Shown: positions 25,783 to 38,242, counted from the first letter of the stretch. The stretch is 64,000 bases of DNA from Buddleja alternifolia (GCA_019426215.1 CM033402.1:1426001-1490000), one strand, 5' to 3'. Made by a program: numbers and translations. The notes: a model not told the origin generated them from the letters alone.

Positions 25783-26924
25783 TGTTATATTAGAGAAAAC
25801 CCCGTAGGAAATTTGTATTACTAAGTAATATATATATATATAGTTATAAGAGAGAAAAAATACAAGGAAACCCTAAACTATAAAGAGGGTAAAAGATAAA
25901 ACAGGTAATAAGAATACTAGTCTAGCTAGGAAAGCAATAATAATATCTAACACTCCCCTGCAGTAGAAATGGGAGGTCTCGAACGCTGAGACTGAAACTA
26001 AAATTCAAGAAGAGTCGGGATGGTACTCATTTGGTGTAGATAATGCTTCTTAACAGCATCTTTTATTTTCTTTACCTGCTTGGTTGATAAATTTAATCTT
26101 CAATAAGCGGCGGCGAGCAAACAACAGTGGTGATAGAGGCGGTGGCTAAAACACAATTAGAGAAAAAAAAGAAGGAAATTGGCGGCGGCGGCAGCTGAAA
26201 CAGAAAAAAGATAAAGAGCAGGTTGCTAAACCCAAATTAAATTACAAAATGTTCACAATAGTGAAGAAAGAATAAAAAGAAAAAAAAAATATAAGAAGCC
26301 GGACGGAGACGACGATGGTAGAGGCTCGATATTATGTTAGATTAGAGAAACCCCGTAAGAAATTTGTATTTCTCAGTAACATATATATAGTTACAAGTAG
26401 GGATGTAAACGAGCCGAGCTCGAGCCGAGCCTGACAATTTTGCCAGGCTCGAGCTCGAGCTCGTCGAGCTCAACTCAAGGGAGCTCGAGCTCGAGCTCGA
26501 GCGAGCTCGCGAGCCGAGCTCACGAGCTCGAGCCGAGCCCAAGCTCGCGAGCCTGAGCCAGGCTCGCGAGCTTGAGCCTAAATTTTTAATATTTTTAATA
26601 TTTAATATTGATATATTTAATATATATAATTAATATTTAATATTTATATATTTAATATTTAATATATATAATTAATAGCAGAGACAAACAGGCTCGAGCT
26701 CGAGCTCGAGCTCGGGCTCGTGAAGCTCGGGCTCGAGCTCGAGCTCGGGCTCGTGAAGCTCGAGCTCGAGTTGAGCTCGAGTCGAGCCGGCTCGGCTCAA
26801 CTTACATCCCTAGTTACAAGAGAGAGAGAGAATACAAGGAATCTCCTAAACTATAAATAAGGTAAAAGATAAACTAAGTAATAATAATACTAATTTAACT
26901 AGGAAAACAATAATAATATTTAAT
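25783..26924 (-). mobile_element. TRIM (miniature LTR retrotransposon) with nested hAT MITE
   Basis: Two direct repeats, 25783-25952 (170 bp) and 26335-26924 (167 bp once the nested insert is removed), begin TGTTA; the left one ends TAACA and the right one has decayed to TTAATA. On the minus strand the sequence after the right LTR (TAATATCGAGCCTCTACC) resembles a tRNA-Met primer-binding site. The sequence before the left LTR is purine-rich (GCAGGGGAGTG), a good polypurine tract. The 382-bp internal part is non-coding. Flanks ATACA and ATATA fit a 5-bp target duplication with one change. Confidence 0.75.
26398..26812. mobile_element. hAT MITE nested in the TRIM 5' LTR
   Basis: The 415-bp element starts TAGGGATGTAAACGAGCC and ends inverted GGCTCAACTTACATCCCTA. 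It is flanked by a perfect 8-bp duplication GTTACAAG (26390-26397 and 26813-26820), diagnostic of hAT transposition. Both halves are dense in GAGCTC/CTCGAG motifs, which make the subterminal part self-complementary. Confidence 0.92.
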
Positions 26925-27736
26925 AATATATAGATGAGTAAGCCTTTTAATGCCTCTTTCAGTGCAAAAACTAGTCATCTATGCAGTTTATCCTAAAGTG
27001 GGAAGCATAACAACCTCATTCACTTTTAGATTCAACCAGATATGATTCGCTATATTTCTTTCTTCATGCAATTATATATATACACACACACAACTTTGTG
27101 CTTGGGATCTAAATCTTGAGAAGGAGATATGAAAAAGCTAGTCCTAGTGGATTTGATTTAGTCAAATTTCAATGTAATTTAGTTATCTCGTATTCAATCA
27201 TATGATAATTGCAAATGTGTAATTCGCTCTCTTGATGAATTACTTATAGTCGGGTACAGTCAAATGAATTTGGAGTAGAATTTTCCTCTAGCATTTCTCC
27301 ATTTTTCACATAATTTTGTACATATGAAAAAAATTCACTTTTATAAATTTATATGGTGGAATTATTTGACATCCATCATATACGACTGGTTGTGATTGTT
27401 ATCTTGAGCCTTATTTTATTCTAATCAACATAAATGGATTTTACGCGAAATTCTATCAATTTTTAGAGGTCAATTTTCACGGGAAAAAAAAAAAGAAATA
27501 TCACCATATCCAAATGGATGAAAAAATATATATAAAGATATCATAAAATAAAATAAAGATATCATTATTTGTGATCTAAAGCTAGAATCTCACTAAGATA
27601 TTACCAAGTTGGCTCTAAATTATTTCATTCAATTAATGGGCTAGGCTAATACACATAATGGAGTCATAGTACATGTCTACAAAATTCAATAGATATTTAT
27701 TTATTACAGATAATTCTATGATGGATCGGGAGCAAT
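26925..27736. other. Intergenic, nothing recognised
   Basis: No supported gene or repeat. Confidence 0.45.
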
Positions 27737-27821
27737 CCACCACATATTTACAATTGATGGGTGGTTTTCACAGGGTGGTGGGTGATGAAAATCACCCTCA
27801 CCACTTGTAAATATATGGTGG
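27737..27821. repeat. Foldback MITE-like inverted repeat
   Basis: CCACCACATATTTACAA at the left pairs with TTGTAAATATATGGTGG at the right, and the stem continues through GGTGGTTTTCA/TGAAAATCACC around a short loop. Similar bases just outside suggest that the element may extend a little further on both sides. Confidence 0.65.
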
Positions 27822-28088
27822 ACAGTGGATGGGAGGAATAATCTCGACCCACCATATATTTTTCCATTTATTACTAATTATTAGTATTATTTTTCTCCAT
27901 ATAACCACACAATTAACTTGAGATATCAAGACAAAGATATTTAGAATCTACTTGGTTATATTTATTTAATATATTGATACTGGTTAAAGTTGACAATAGC
28001 GACAGGGGGAAATTAACTAAAGCAACCTGACATTAGGATAATAATAAAAACTGCGGGAAAAGGACAAAAATGAAATTAAAAAATACAA

Positions 28089-30031
28089 CTAACGGCCGCT
28101 AACAAGAGGACTAACGGCCGTTTCCTTGCACGGACTCGGCGGCAGGCTACTCCTTGCCGACGCCACAAGCCGTTGAACAAACCCCGTAATTCTCTCTCCG
28201 TTAGTCTCCGTTAACAACCGTTTCCCGCCAAACGGTAACGATTCCACTCCTCTCTCTGCCAACACCTCCGTCGCTCCGTCCCCTACACCGTTTGCCTGCA
28301 AAATAACGCCGTTAAACGGTCAGATCACTCCGTCATCAACTTGTAAGAAAGATAAGATGAGATTAATGGGTTCATAAGCAGGGTCGAAAGACAGAGCTAA
28401 ACTATTCGATATTTGACTCGAGATCGATCGTTAAAAATTTATTTAAGCTCGATTCATTAATATATCAAATCAAGCTTGAACAGCTGTTGTATTCGATCGG
28501 TTTCGAAGCTCGGTTCGATTAGTAAAATGATATAATATGTACAAAACAATCAAACTATTCGAGATCTACTCGGGTTTGACTTTATTAAAGCTCGACTCTA
28601 TTAACAATCAAACCAAATTCAAAAATAAAATTTTAAATTTGATAATATTTCAAACCAGTTTGAACAAAAATTTGTTATGCTCGATGCTATTCATTTACAA
28701 ATCCTATTGTTGTGATGTCTTTCAAATCCTAGAACCTAAATTAAACAGCAGGGCAAGTAGTGAAAAACTTTTTCCTTTCCCTTCTGCGAAGAAGCCAGGA
28801 TATGTGGTTCGAGGGCGAATACAAAAAAATAAGGTCAAAACTAGATACGTTTAGATTTTATGGGGGGCAAAATTATGTAAACATTTAATTTTGGCATAAC
28901 GGAGGGTTGGGGTGCCCCTGCCAGCCCCTTTGGTTTCGTGACTGCTTCACTGAGCGTAGGTAATTATCAAATCACGTAATTTTCTTGGGTCGTTTAATTT
29001 CTTATTTAGTGATATGTCATAACACCTATTCATAGGTTTCCTCAATTTGTCTAATCAACTTCGTTTAATTCTCTTTTACAATAGGATTAAGATTTCACCT
29101 GAATTCTGACATAATCGTTAGGGTTCCAGCAGAAGGCATGGCCGAGCATTTGGTCGATGTTCTCGGAGACGCCGTCGAGGACAATGCCGACGACCGACGC
29201 CGCCGAGCAGCCACCGCCACGGCCAACTTTCACCGTCGACGGACCGCTCAACGTTCCGTTACCGATAGACATCACCAACAGATCATCCACGCCAGTCACT
29301 GCCGGAAAATCACGCTTGTTGTGCAGAACGTGAGTGACGGCGGCGGCGGTAGGGTTGTTCATCACCAGACCGCCGTCCACCGCCACGCAGGAGGTCTTTC
29401 CGTCGATCGACGTCAGCTTAAACGGCTCGAACATCGATGGCGTCGCTGACGTGGCGCGGATCACCTTCCAAAGCTCGAAGTCGAAGCTCGGCGACTCGGC
29501 GGCGTCGGCGCGAGAGAAAACGAACGGCGCGGATGTGTTCAGATCGAAGCAGGGGATGAGAAGAGGCTTACACGTGTCCTTTAGGGTTAACACCTTGCCG
29601 TCGTCTCGCCGGAACGCCGATTTCAACGCTCTGTCCATGCTCTTCGCAGAAAACCTAATTCCGCGGTGCAAAACGCCGACGTTTTTGGCTTTGAACAGAT
29701 TCTTTTGATTTTCCGATACGAAGTTAACGGCGTCTCTTGCGGAGGAGATAGGGCGGCCGGCGCCGTCGTCTGCCACCAGCATTGCGGCGAGGAGAGCGCC
29801 GATTCCAGTTCCGACAACGATATCGAAGAAATCGGCGATTCGCGCTTTTGAATCGCCGGTTTTTGCTTGGATCTGGTCTTCTAAATGCACCAAGGCGGCG
29901 CCGGCGACAATGGCTGTGGTTCCGCCGCCGTCAATGCTCAGAACACGTGTTTTTCTGCCTTCGCAGTGGTGCAGCCATTTCTGCTCCAGCTTGGAGAATA
30001 TCTCTAAAGTCATCTTACTCAAATCCATCAC
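28089..30031 (-). CDS. Patatin-like protein, group III (GxGxG type)
   Basis: Two exons, 29099-30031 (311 codons) and 28089-28295 (68 residues plus stop), joined by a GT-AG intron in phase 0, give 379 aa, the usual length. The patatin fold is visible: oxyanion loop DGGG at residues 34-37, nucleophile elbow GTGIG at 74-78 and the DGG motif at 219-221 (AVDGGLVMNNP). Canonical patatins have GxSxG; here the serine position is glycine, as in the plant pPLA-III subgroup, whose members affect lipid content and cell elongation. The C-terminal exon is conserved in style (RGVESLPFGGKRLLTET, SSLPPSPCK). The exons are much more GC-rich than the flanks. A TATA-rich stretch lies about 30 bp upstream of the start. 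Acyl-hydrolase activity is inferred and may be weak because of the glycine. Alternative start: the second Met. Confidence 0.92.
28371..28690. repeat. Repeat of the CTCGACTCGA/AACAATCAAAC family (in the patatin intron)
   Basis: This segment shares GAGATCGATCGTTAAAA-type, ATTAACAATCAAACC and CAAATCAAGCTTGAACA-type motifs with 53150-53400 and 63690-63950, and more weakly with 44640-44870. It is an old dispersed non-coding repeat; the ends are not defined. Confidence 0.5.
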
Positions 30032-30760
30032 TTCTCGTCACCCTTCCGCCACTTGTGTATATATAGATACAGATATATATATATATATATATAATAATAC
30101 AGCAAAAAAGAAGCTCTATGGCGAGTATCTTTTCGGCGAATTACAAAGAAGGATGCACTGCAGAGTAGAGCTACAGCTATGGCTATGGGGGAGGATTACA
30201 GAGAGAAAATCCGTGAAAAAAGGAGAAAGTCACGCTTTAATACTGAAGCACATTAATGGCGTCGAAATGGTATTTTCTCTCACGTATAAACACGTAACAG
30301 AGTGTGTAACTGCGCATTTTTGTGTGCAGGGTGAGATGTGGAGGAAGAAGAGTGAGGGAAGGCTGGTTACGTGTTGTGTATATATACTCGGATGCTTTTT
30401 TGTTTAATGGTCGAGAAAATTAAATTAGAATTTTCTATCTCGTCAAAAAAATAAATAATTGGAATTTTGTACTTTATAATATAAATTGATGTTGTGTCTT
30501 TGTATTTCACCTATATGTATATATATGCACTATATACATGATCGAAATTCTATAAAAAGACTTCTATTTCATATTCTGATTCGGGAAATTCTAGCTCAGA
30601 CCCGATTTAGTCGAATTCAAATGTAATTCACTTAATCTGTGACCAATCATATTGCAAATATAATTCACTCTGACGAATTACACTTGAGTTTAATCAGATC
30701 AAGCCTAAGCTAAAATTTTCCGTTGGATTCTTGTTGTTTTTATTTCATAGATGAATTGTA

Positions 30761-30937
30761 AGAAAAATTCTTGTATACATTCGGTGTGGGACTCAGTTAC
30801 ATGTATCAAGACACAACAAAAAATAATAAAAAATATTTGACTTTTTTTTTTATTGAATATACATTTTTTTATTATTTTTGTTGTATCTTAGTGCATACAA
30901 CTAGATCCTACATCTGAGTGTAGACAAAAAATTTCCC
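30761..30937. repeat. Foldback MITE upstream of the patatin-like gene
   Basis: The left part (AAATTCTTGTATACATTC, CACAACAAAAAATAAT) is repeated inverted at the right (ATTATTTTTGTTGTATC, GTAGACAAAAAATTT). The element is about 177 bp and non-coding, some 730 bp upstream of the patatin-like ATG. Confidence 0.6.
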
Positions 30938-31231
30938 AGTAAGACATGCAGTTTGTGTCCAAGTGTGTATGTATATACGTAGAGTATTAAATTTGAAAGG
31001 AAATATCAACTTGAAAGAAAATGTTATACATTTTAAACTGTAACTATTAACTCCAATTTAAATTCTCTAATTCAAATGAAATTACATCTCTTATTCTATT
31101 TATCCCAACTAATTTATATAAACCTTTTTCTTAAATATATAAATGTACCCATGCGATTTGTATTGAAAAATATTCTATGTTAAATGTATAAATGACTGTA
31201 AATTTTATAAGATTCAATGTGCAAGCGGAGC

Positions 31232-31388
31232 GGATCTTCTATCCCACAATGATGTACCACAATAGTGTCACATCATTGTGAGATTGACAAGTGTCCATTT
31301 AATTTGAATTATTATTGATAGTTTTTTTTTTAAAATGGACACTTGTCAATCCCACAATGATGTAATACCATTGTGAGATAAAAGATCC
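31232..31388. mobile_element. Palindromic MITE, copy 2
   Basis: Same family as 13700-13858: GGATCTTCTATCCCACAATG at the left, its inverted and slightly diverged partner at the right, and the shared centre TGTCCATTTAATTTGAATTA. The right arm has picked up substitutions (GTGAGATAAAAGATCC). Confidence 0.85.
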
Positions 31389-31670
31389 GATGGGCAAGTA
31401 CTCATGCTTCTACCCATATATTTATTACCTTTAAACGAGAATAGAAGGAAAATACATATTTGCACTAGATTTGTATTCTCTGTTCACTTTCACTCTAGGG
31501 CCCTAAACAGAACTTCAACGCCCAAGCCCAAGCGCAAACGCTAAGCCCAAGCCCAAATGGTTCTTTCATAATTTTAGTGTAGAATAATCTACAAACGACA
31601 AATATTTAACAAGTCATAGAATAATGAGCATCCCAAAAGGTGCACGCAAACCACCATAATAAAATTAGTT

Positions 31671-31853
31671 TTTTTTTTTTTGTTGTCTACCACAGTATCC
31701 TAAATATTATTGGATTAATCTGTTGATCGAATCGGGTCGCACACTTGGCCTGGTGGGTGAGTCTCCCAATGGGGGTAACTGCACAAGGAATCGAACCCAA
31801 GACCTTACTTAAACGGAACCAACCTGCTTACCACTTGGACTAACCCCGTTGGT
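31671..31853 (-). mobile_element. tRNA-derived SINE, family 1 copy B
   Basis: Minus-strand A box TTAGTCCAAGTGG, B box GGTTCGATTCC and A-rich tail (T run on the plus strand at 31670-31681). A 15-bp target duplication with one mismatch (31656-31670 and 31854-31868, core AAAATTAGTT) fixes the ends. Homologous throughout to the copy at 20123. Confidence 0.92.
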
Positions 31854-31868
31854 ATAACAAAATTAGTT

Positions 31869-32356
31869 GACACATCTCAAAAATGAAAAAAATTTGTCAC
31901 CTCTAATCATTCTGCTTATTTGTCACTATGCATAACTTAGGCTCAAATAGTTTGGTAAAACGTAAAAACCACCCACTAATTTGTCACATTCCTAAAAGAA
32001 AAGTTCATGAACTACAATCTGTCAAAAAAATCCCCACTCAAAATGCAGTAATTTTTCATGATATAAAAACTATACAGGAGATGTAGTTCTCTCTTTGGCT
32101 ATAGTACTGTCTAGACTTCAAGGTTTGAACTTGGTGATAGAAAAATGGTACACACTTATATGAGAGCATTATGCTGGCCTACTGTACCAGCTTCGTTAAC
32201 AGCTCGTCTTTACTATCCACGCGGAATTCTGCCTCTCGTTCCTAGTGGGAGGAAACAAAAATATTGGGGGTTTCCATACAAAGCGGAAATTACATCTCAA
32301 TTTACTAATTCCACATAATTTAAAAGATCCGGGATCTTTGATTTTTCCTTCAATAA
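31869..32356. other. 3' flank of PWP1
   Basis: Contains the presumed 3' UTR of the minus-strand PWP1 gene. No separate gene is visible. Confidence 0.45.
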
Positions 32357-35300
32357 TCAAGAAGTTGGAGGTTTAGCCCGGTTGGCATACTTTCCGTATC
32401 TTCTGGCGACCTCATCATCAGATAATAAATCCCACATCTGTAAATAATTAGCAAAGATGATGTAAATTCTCCAACTCCTTTAACGAGGGCAAGGGCAGGA
32501 AGAAAATTACACTGCTAGCTCTTCAGAAACGAAAGATACGTATTTTAAAGCTGTAAGAAAGTTTTACCCAAAAAAAAAATAACCCACCTGCAATTTTCCC
32601 TTTGCACCTCCAATCGCTAACGTAAAAGGGCAATCTTCTGAGAAGGAAATGGAAAATACAGCCCCCTGACAAAAATTAAGCTAGAATCACATCACAGGCA
32701 TCTTTGGTTTCTAATGACATCAACAAGAAAGTAGTCACTAATCTAACTTTGAACTGATATCGTTCCCCTGCTCATTTGTTGACGGAATGAAGGAACAAAA
32801 ACAACACCATAAAGACAATTCAATCTAGCCTGAGAAATATCTCACATGTGTATTAAGTATTAACAAAGACAAGTGTTTCCAATTCAATTTTTGATTTATT
32901 ATAATAGCAACATTCATCAATGGAAGGGAAATAACGAAGATCACAAGAGAAGTAACATACAGCTTTTGGATTTTTGGATGCAATACACGATGGCTGGTTT
33001 GACAAATCCCAGAGTTTCACCTGCAGTGAAGGAGAAAGGTAAACGTACAAAAATCATTCATACTTGTGTACAAAACACAATAAGGTGGAGGCGAATAATA
33101 ATTGAAAGAAAATGAAGAGAAATAGGAGAAATACCATCTTATCCATAGAACCAGTAGCGATAAGCTGCAAGAAATTATACTCAATGTGAGTACATAAATG
33201 TAGTACAATGTTTAAAAAGAGGGGTCAAAAAATCTAATAATAAGATTTGTACATTTGGGACTGTAGCATTATACACAATTGTGCTAACTGCTTTGTCATG
33301 TGCATGGAGAGTGAAACTTGGCTTAGGCTGAGAAGATGAATCTGAGCTAGCAGCACGAATATCAAAACCAGTAACCATCCCATTTTCAAGACTGACCTGA
33401 AAACACAGTTAGAATACCCGCAATTGTTCAGTTATTTACCCATCCAGCAATAAATTTGCCAAGTAGACAAAAACTAAAGCACAAACCACAAAGGAATGCT
33501 CGGTGTGTGGGTCCCATGCCAAGCTTTCAACATCACCTGCAACTGGCCATCTAAATCCACTGTGTGAGGGTATCCTCCCATCTTTCTGCAATGCATGATA
33601 CAATTTAGTAAGTCAAATATACCGAAAAAGCAGAAACAGAGTAAATTAAGAAGTATTTTAAGTATTACAAGTCATTCGCACAAGATGGGGTCTACATACC
33701 ATAACTACTGAATGATCGAATGATCCACTGAGAAGAACTTGAGGTGCAAAGTGATTCCATGCAACTGCTTGGACCTGAAGGCATAAATTATGACGACATC
33801 ACATCAATGAAACACAACCCAGTGGTACTCGGGGAAATTTATTGCCATCTCAGTAGATATTTATGTTCTTTTATTCAGATTACTTAGTTCTTGTGTAAAC
33901 TTAATTCGCTAGTTTGTTTGAGTTGACTTTGATTTTCAAACCAAGTTTTGATGATGGTAAATGTTGTTAAAATCATGAGCTGATGTAGATACTGCATTTA
34001 ACAATGATATTCTGATTCAGCCTTGCCTTGTCTGTATGGTTCTCCATGGTTATGTTACATGTTTCGGTGGCCACGTCCCAAATTTTAACCAACTTGTCTG
34101 CACTTGCACTAGCAAGTATGTTCCTGCATATATTCATAATTGGAGCAACAAGACAGAAAATGAGACATCTATAACCCTGAAAATTCTGATTAATTAAAAA
34201 AAAAAAAACATCCGAAGCATTTGCTAATACCTGTACTCCTTGTTCCAAGCAAGTCCAAGTACTGAATCTGTGTGACTGCCATCCTTGTATTTAATGGATT
34301 TCTACCCAGAAAGAAAGAGAGAACACACAATAAGAAGGATTTACATTGTAAAGTTCTTGAGATTTATTCCTACTTGGAGTACAACAAGTAGAGAAATATA
34401 ATTTCATCAGGCAAATTTCTAAGCAAAGAACCTGTTCATCCACAGTATCCTTAAGATCAATACTCTCTCAAACACCATTACACATTCAACCCCCTCCCTA
34501 CCAGAAGCATAACAACTCGAGAAACGAATGTCGTACTAGAAGCAAGCATATCACAAGACACAGAACACCCTGAGAGATCCACTATCAATTCTAAACAGCA
34601 GATAAAGTGATGAGATACTTACTGCAATGTCTATGCTTAACTGGAGTAGTGATCAAATGATATATAAAGTAAAATTTCATGAAGGCATATAGATACAGAA
34701 GCCAAAGGATCCAATAGATGCAAAAGATGCTATTATATTTAACCAATTTATAAGGCACGACTAAAGAAGCAAACCTTCTTCCCCTTTTTCTTCTTTTCAA
34801 CAATGCCACCCAATGTAGCAGATGGTTGGACTTCATCCATCTAAAAGCATCAAAATTTAGAGGGATTAATTAGTCCATCCAAACCACATACATATATCAC
34901 TAGATAGTTAAAAGACACAAACTACATACAATATCGAGGTCCCATATCTCAATGGTCGGTTCCATTGAGCCAACAGCAATGAAGTTTCCTACAGACAAGC
35001 AAATACACTTTCTATGATCGGCGAAACATAAATAAAAGAACAGTTAGGAATTTCACATTAGTTGTAAGAAAGAGACAATGTCAAGAGTTTATGACTATAA
35101 CCTTCGAACCTTAAACAACATTTTACAGATCATAGTCGATAATTACACATTAGTATGTATGATACTTTATAGTTACTCCGCTCTCTTGAATTATTATTCG
35201 CATGAATCCAAAAGTGGGAAGAGATGAAAACTACAATGAAGGTCCAAAGTGTCAAACTACAAGGAAAACTAATACCTTTTTCTCCACCTTTAAGAGGACA

Positions 35301-36766
35301 ATCAAGCCATGCGGTGCAAAGGGGAAATGCTGGGATGATAATGTCATGGTGTACATACATATTTGAATCACTACTTGTGGGGTCTTCTAATATCCAAACC
35401 TGTGTTTCAAGATTGATTTATTCAACCAATGACAAGCTAATGTAGAAAAGAACTTGATGCATGCAAGTTTTTCAACTAACAATTACATGCCTCAAGATGG
35501 CTGACATCATCCTCATTTCGAGCACAAACTATGACTGCATCATCTGGTTTTATGGTGATATCCTCTTCCTCTTCAGAGTCGTCATCCTGGAAGAGTTAAA
35601 AGGAAGATCAGAGAAGGTAACCAACATGTAGCCATACATCTCACCCTTTAAATGACTAATTATATTGAAGCCGAGTTATGATATGAAGCAACTTACATCC
35701 TTATCCTTCAAATAAGGGTCCATGTCATTACTTGCATAATATAAATTTGCAAGACCCGATCCGAATATTTCAACACCTGAATTTCATAAGAAAAACTCAT
35801 CATTATTAAGGAACTTATCATGTAGACATTACGACATTATATCATATAAAATGCTTTACAATAGACTAATACTGGAAACCATGAAGATTCTCAAGAAAGA
35901 TTTGAAAAGGTGATTATTACTGATGGCTTGAAGTTCTATAAACAACGGAAAAGCAGAGACAATAAAATATACCATCATCCTCTTCGTCATAATTATCCAT
36001 GTCAAGTTCCTTCAATGCATCTGTCAAGCTGTCAGGTGTCGCTCCTGACCTCTTAGAAGACTTGCCGAGCGCATTAGCAGCAGACAACGCATGAGCAAGT
36101 TCGTCATCTTGCTTGGATGCATCAACATCCATATTCTCATCATTTTCCTCGTTTTCACTCTCTTCACTGCAAAAGTTACAAGTAGTTTACTCTCATACGA
36201 GTCTTAAAGCAAAACTGACAGTCTAGTGTTCCATGGTTGGCCACTTCTTCTAACTTAGTCGATTCCTTCGTGTAAGCAAAATGCAAAGCAGAGATCTATC
36301 TATTATTGTTTCATATAGAAAAAGAATAACATACTAGTTTGTGCAAATACAAAAAGAAAGAATGAAACAGAGAAGAAAAGGAAAAAAAGTGGGATGAAGA
36401 TGATTAAAATACTATTAAAGTTGTACTCTAATATCTCCGTGCTACAGACAAGACATCATGAATGGAAGAGCAAGCAAGTGCTCGTACATCTTATTCACCA
36501 AAAAGCAATAAGAAAAAGAAGCTCCATTTTAATGTTAATACTTAACAGTTAAACCTAGTCAATCACAGGGACACTAAACTAATGTGCCCTAAACAAATCA
36601 CTCAATATAGAACCAAAAAGAAATAGCAGAGATAGATCAAAGTCTACCGTGTCTCCAAGACACCACTTTTCAATATCTCTTCAATTTCTTCTTTTGAAGG
36701 AGGTTCAGCTGCTGTAGGCACCGACTTTAAGACCCCTTTTGGGACCCAAGAAATGGCTGCTATCAT
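32357..36766 (-). CDS. PWP1: Periodic tryptophan protein 1 (WD40-repeat protein)
   Basis: Sixteen coding exons: 36648-36766, 35973-36166, 35697-35776, 35491-35586, 35276-35399, 34930-34988, 34775-34840, 34231-34301, 34027-34123, 33700-33774, 33487-33585, 33253-33396, 33135-33164, 32961-33020, 32588-32665 and 32357-32437. They sum to 1473 nt, 490 aa, close to the family length, with consistent phases. The N-terminus MIAAISWVPKGV and the acidic linker are family hallmarks. WD repeats follow (GSMEPTIEIWDLD, ILASASADKLVKIWDV, LSGSFDHSVV, IATGSMDKM-VKLWDLS, GGAKGKLQ-MWDLLSD), ending YGKYANRAKPP. The family works in the nucleus/nucleolus in rRNA synthesis and chromatin; I infer the same here. A 5' UTR intron is likely (acceptor at 36806, donor near 38024). 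Two introns have GC donors, described under findings. Confidence 0.96.
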
Positions 36767-38130
36767 CGTTGATGATGTTACCTATTAATGGAAGAGATCT
36801 ATAACCTACAGCAAAAGAAGAAAATTAAGAAAATAAAGATCATTCAATTATGAAAATTGTATATACTCGACTTCTAGCACACACGAGCATGCAAATTCAG
36901 ACATTCTCAATCATACTTCATCCCAGAAACATTATTCTCATCAAGTAGCAATCAACATGAAAAAATATAGCTCAAACAGATCTTGCTCCGTTGATCCTTT
37001 ACAAGTACAGACTTACGGGTTAGGCTTGCATTACATGAACATAAATGATAAATTAAGGGATTTCATCCATTTTATAAGCCATGGATATCACAAGGCTAGA
37101 GGATTTCACAAAATGCAAGTTAAAAGACAAACGAATGTAATCTCATTCGAATATGTGAGAATGATTTAAAGAGAAGCTGCTATGATAACCAATGAGGTGT
37201 GAGAACGGATTAAAAATAAATTTCTAGTATAACAAGAATTACAGAACATTAAAAATTGACCCTAAAGTTACGTCTCAAAAAAACTCACATGAGAGGGGTA
37301 AAAACTAAAATAAAAATGAAACTGATTACTTCTAGGGATGGAACAGGGCAGGTCTGGCGCGGTTTGGCAGAAGCTTGAACCCAAAGTGGAAGTTTGTACA
37401 CAATTCCTAATTTTTTCTAACTAATTTTTTTTAATCACAATTAAATAACTGCGAGAGGGGAAGAAAAGGAAAATTAAAACAATACTGACATAAAATTAAA
37501 TACGGGAAGAAACGAAGAAATGCGTAGAACAGTTATCGATATCCATTTCAAAAAAAAAAAACAAAAAAACAGTTATCGATATCTCACACCGGCAAGAAAG
37601 AAAGATAAACAAAAACTAGAAGAAAGGAAATTTCAGGGCAAGAGAAGATTTACGAAAAGAGATATGAAATTGAAACTTGCCTCAGAGGAGGGAGAAAGTT
37701 GTGAATGCTGCGAGGAACGATGATACATACACATTACATACACACAGCTCAATAGCTCATATAATATAATATATTACTAAAAAACTTATATATTACTAAA
37801 AATTTGCTGGTGTGCCTATAAACAATTGAAACGATAATTTCCAGCATTATATACACACACCTCATATAATATAATCATCATCAGAAAACACTATAGAAAC
37901 ATTCATCATATCTTATAAACGAATGCGTAAAGCGAAATAAACGATTTCAGTATACAATTACAATCAATAATTGATGCAGAAATTTGAAATTTACCGATAA
38001 AATGGAGAAGAAAACGAAAATTTACCTTATAAATTACGATATTTGATCGAATTTCTTCGGAAATTCGAATGGAAAATAGAAAAATGGCGGGTTTAATTGA
38101 ATGGTTGAAGCTGATGCTTAAACCCTAGAG
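36767..38130 (-). promoter_or_regulatory. PWP1 5' UTR with a probable intron
   Basis: Upstream of the ATG the minus strand has a good acceptor (TTGCTGTAG then GTTATAG) at about 36806. A candidate donor lies at about 38024 (AAG then GTAAATT). The first non-coding exon would lie near 38025-38125. The intron contains only short ORFs and A-rich DNA. Inferred from splice signals only. Confidence 0.5.
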
Positions 38131-38242
38131 AATGTTTTTACCCTTGAATTGGAAAGCCAGATTTTGGGCTTTGTAGATGGACCAGAAAATGCAGCCCAAT
38201 TATTGTTGGATTACTAGAGTAAAAATGAAAATACAGCCCAAT
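38120..38242 (-). promoter_or_regulatory. PWP1 promoter: telo box and site II motifs
   Basis: AAACCCTAG (38120-38128), TGGGCT (38165-38170) and two AGCCCAAT (38193-38200 and 38235-38242) are clustered just upstream of the inferred transcript start. Telo box plus TGGGCY/site II is the usual promoter combination of plant ribosome-biogenesis genes, bound by TCP-type factors. Confidence 0.65.

Noticed and set aside
26342..26542. Ser-rich 66-aa minus-strand ORF
   Set aside because: It comes from the GAGCTC repeats of the hAT MITE and runs into the TRIM LTR.
29138..30407. Plus-strand ORFs of 61-165 aa opposite the patatin-like gene
   Set aside because: They are antisense shadows in a GC-rich exon; the minus-strand protein is clearly the real one.
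34591..34836. 81-aa minus-strand ORF extending PWP1 exon 7
   Set aside because: Only 34775-34840 is exon; the rest reads into an intron after the AAG/GTTTGC donor.
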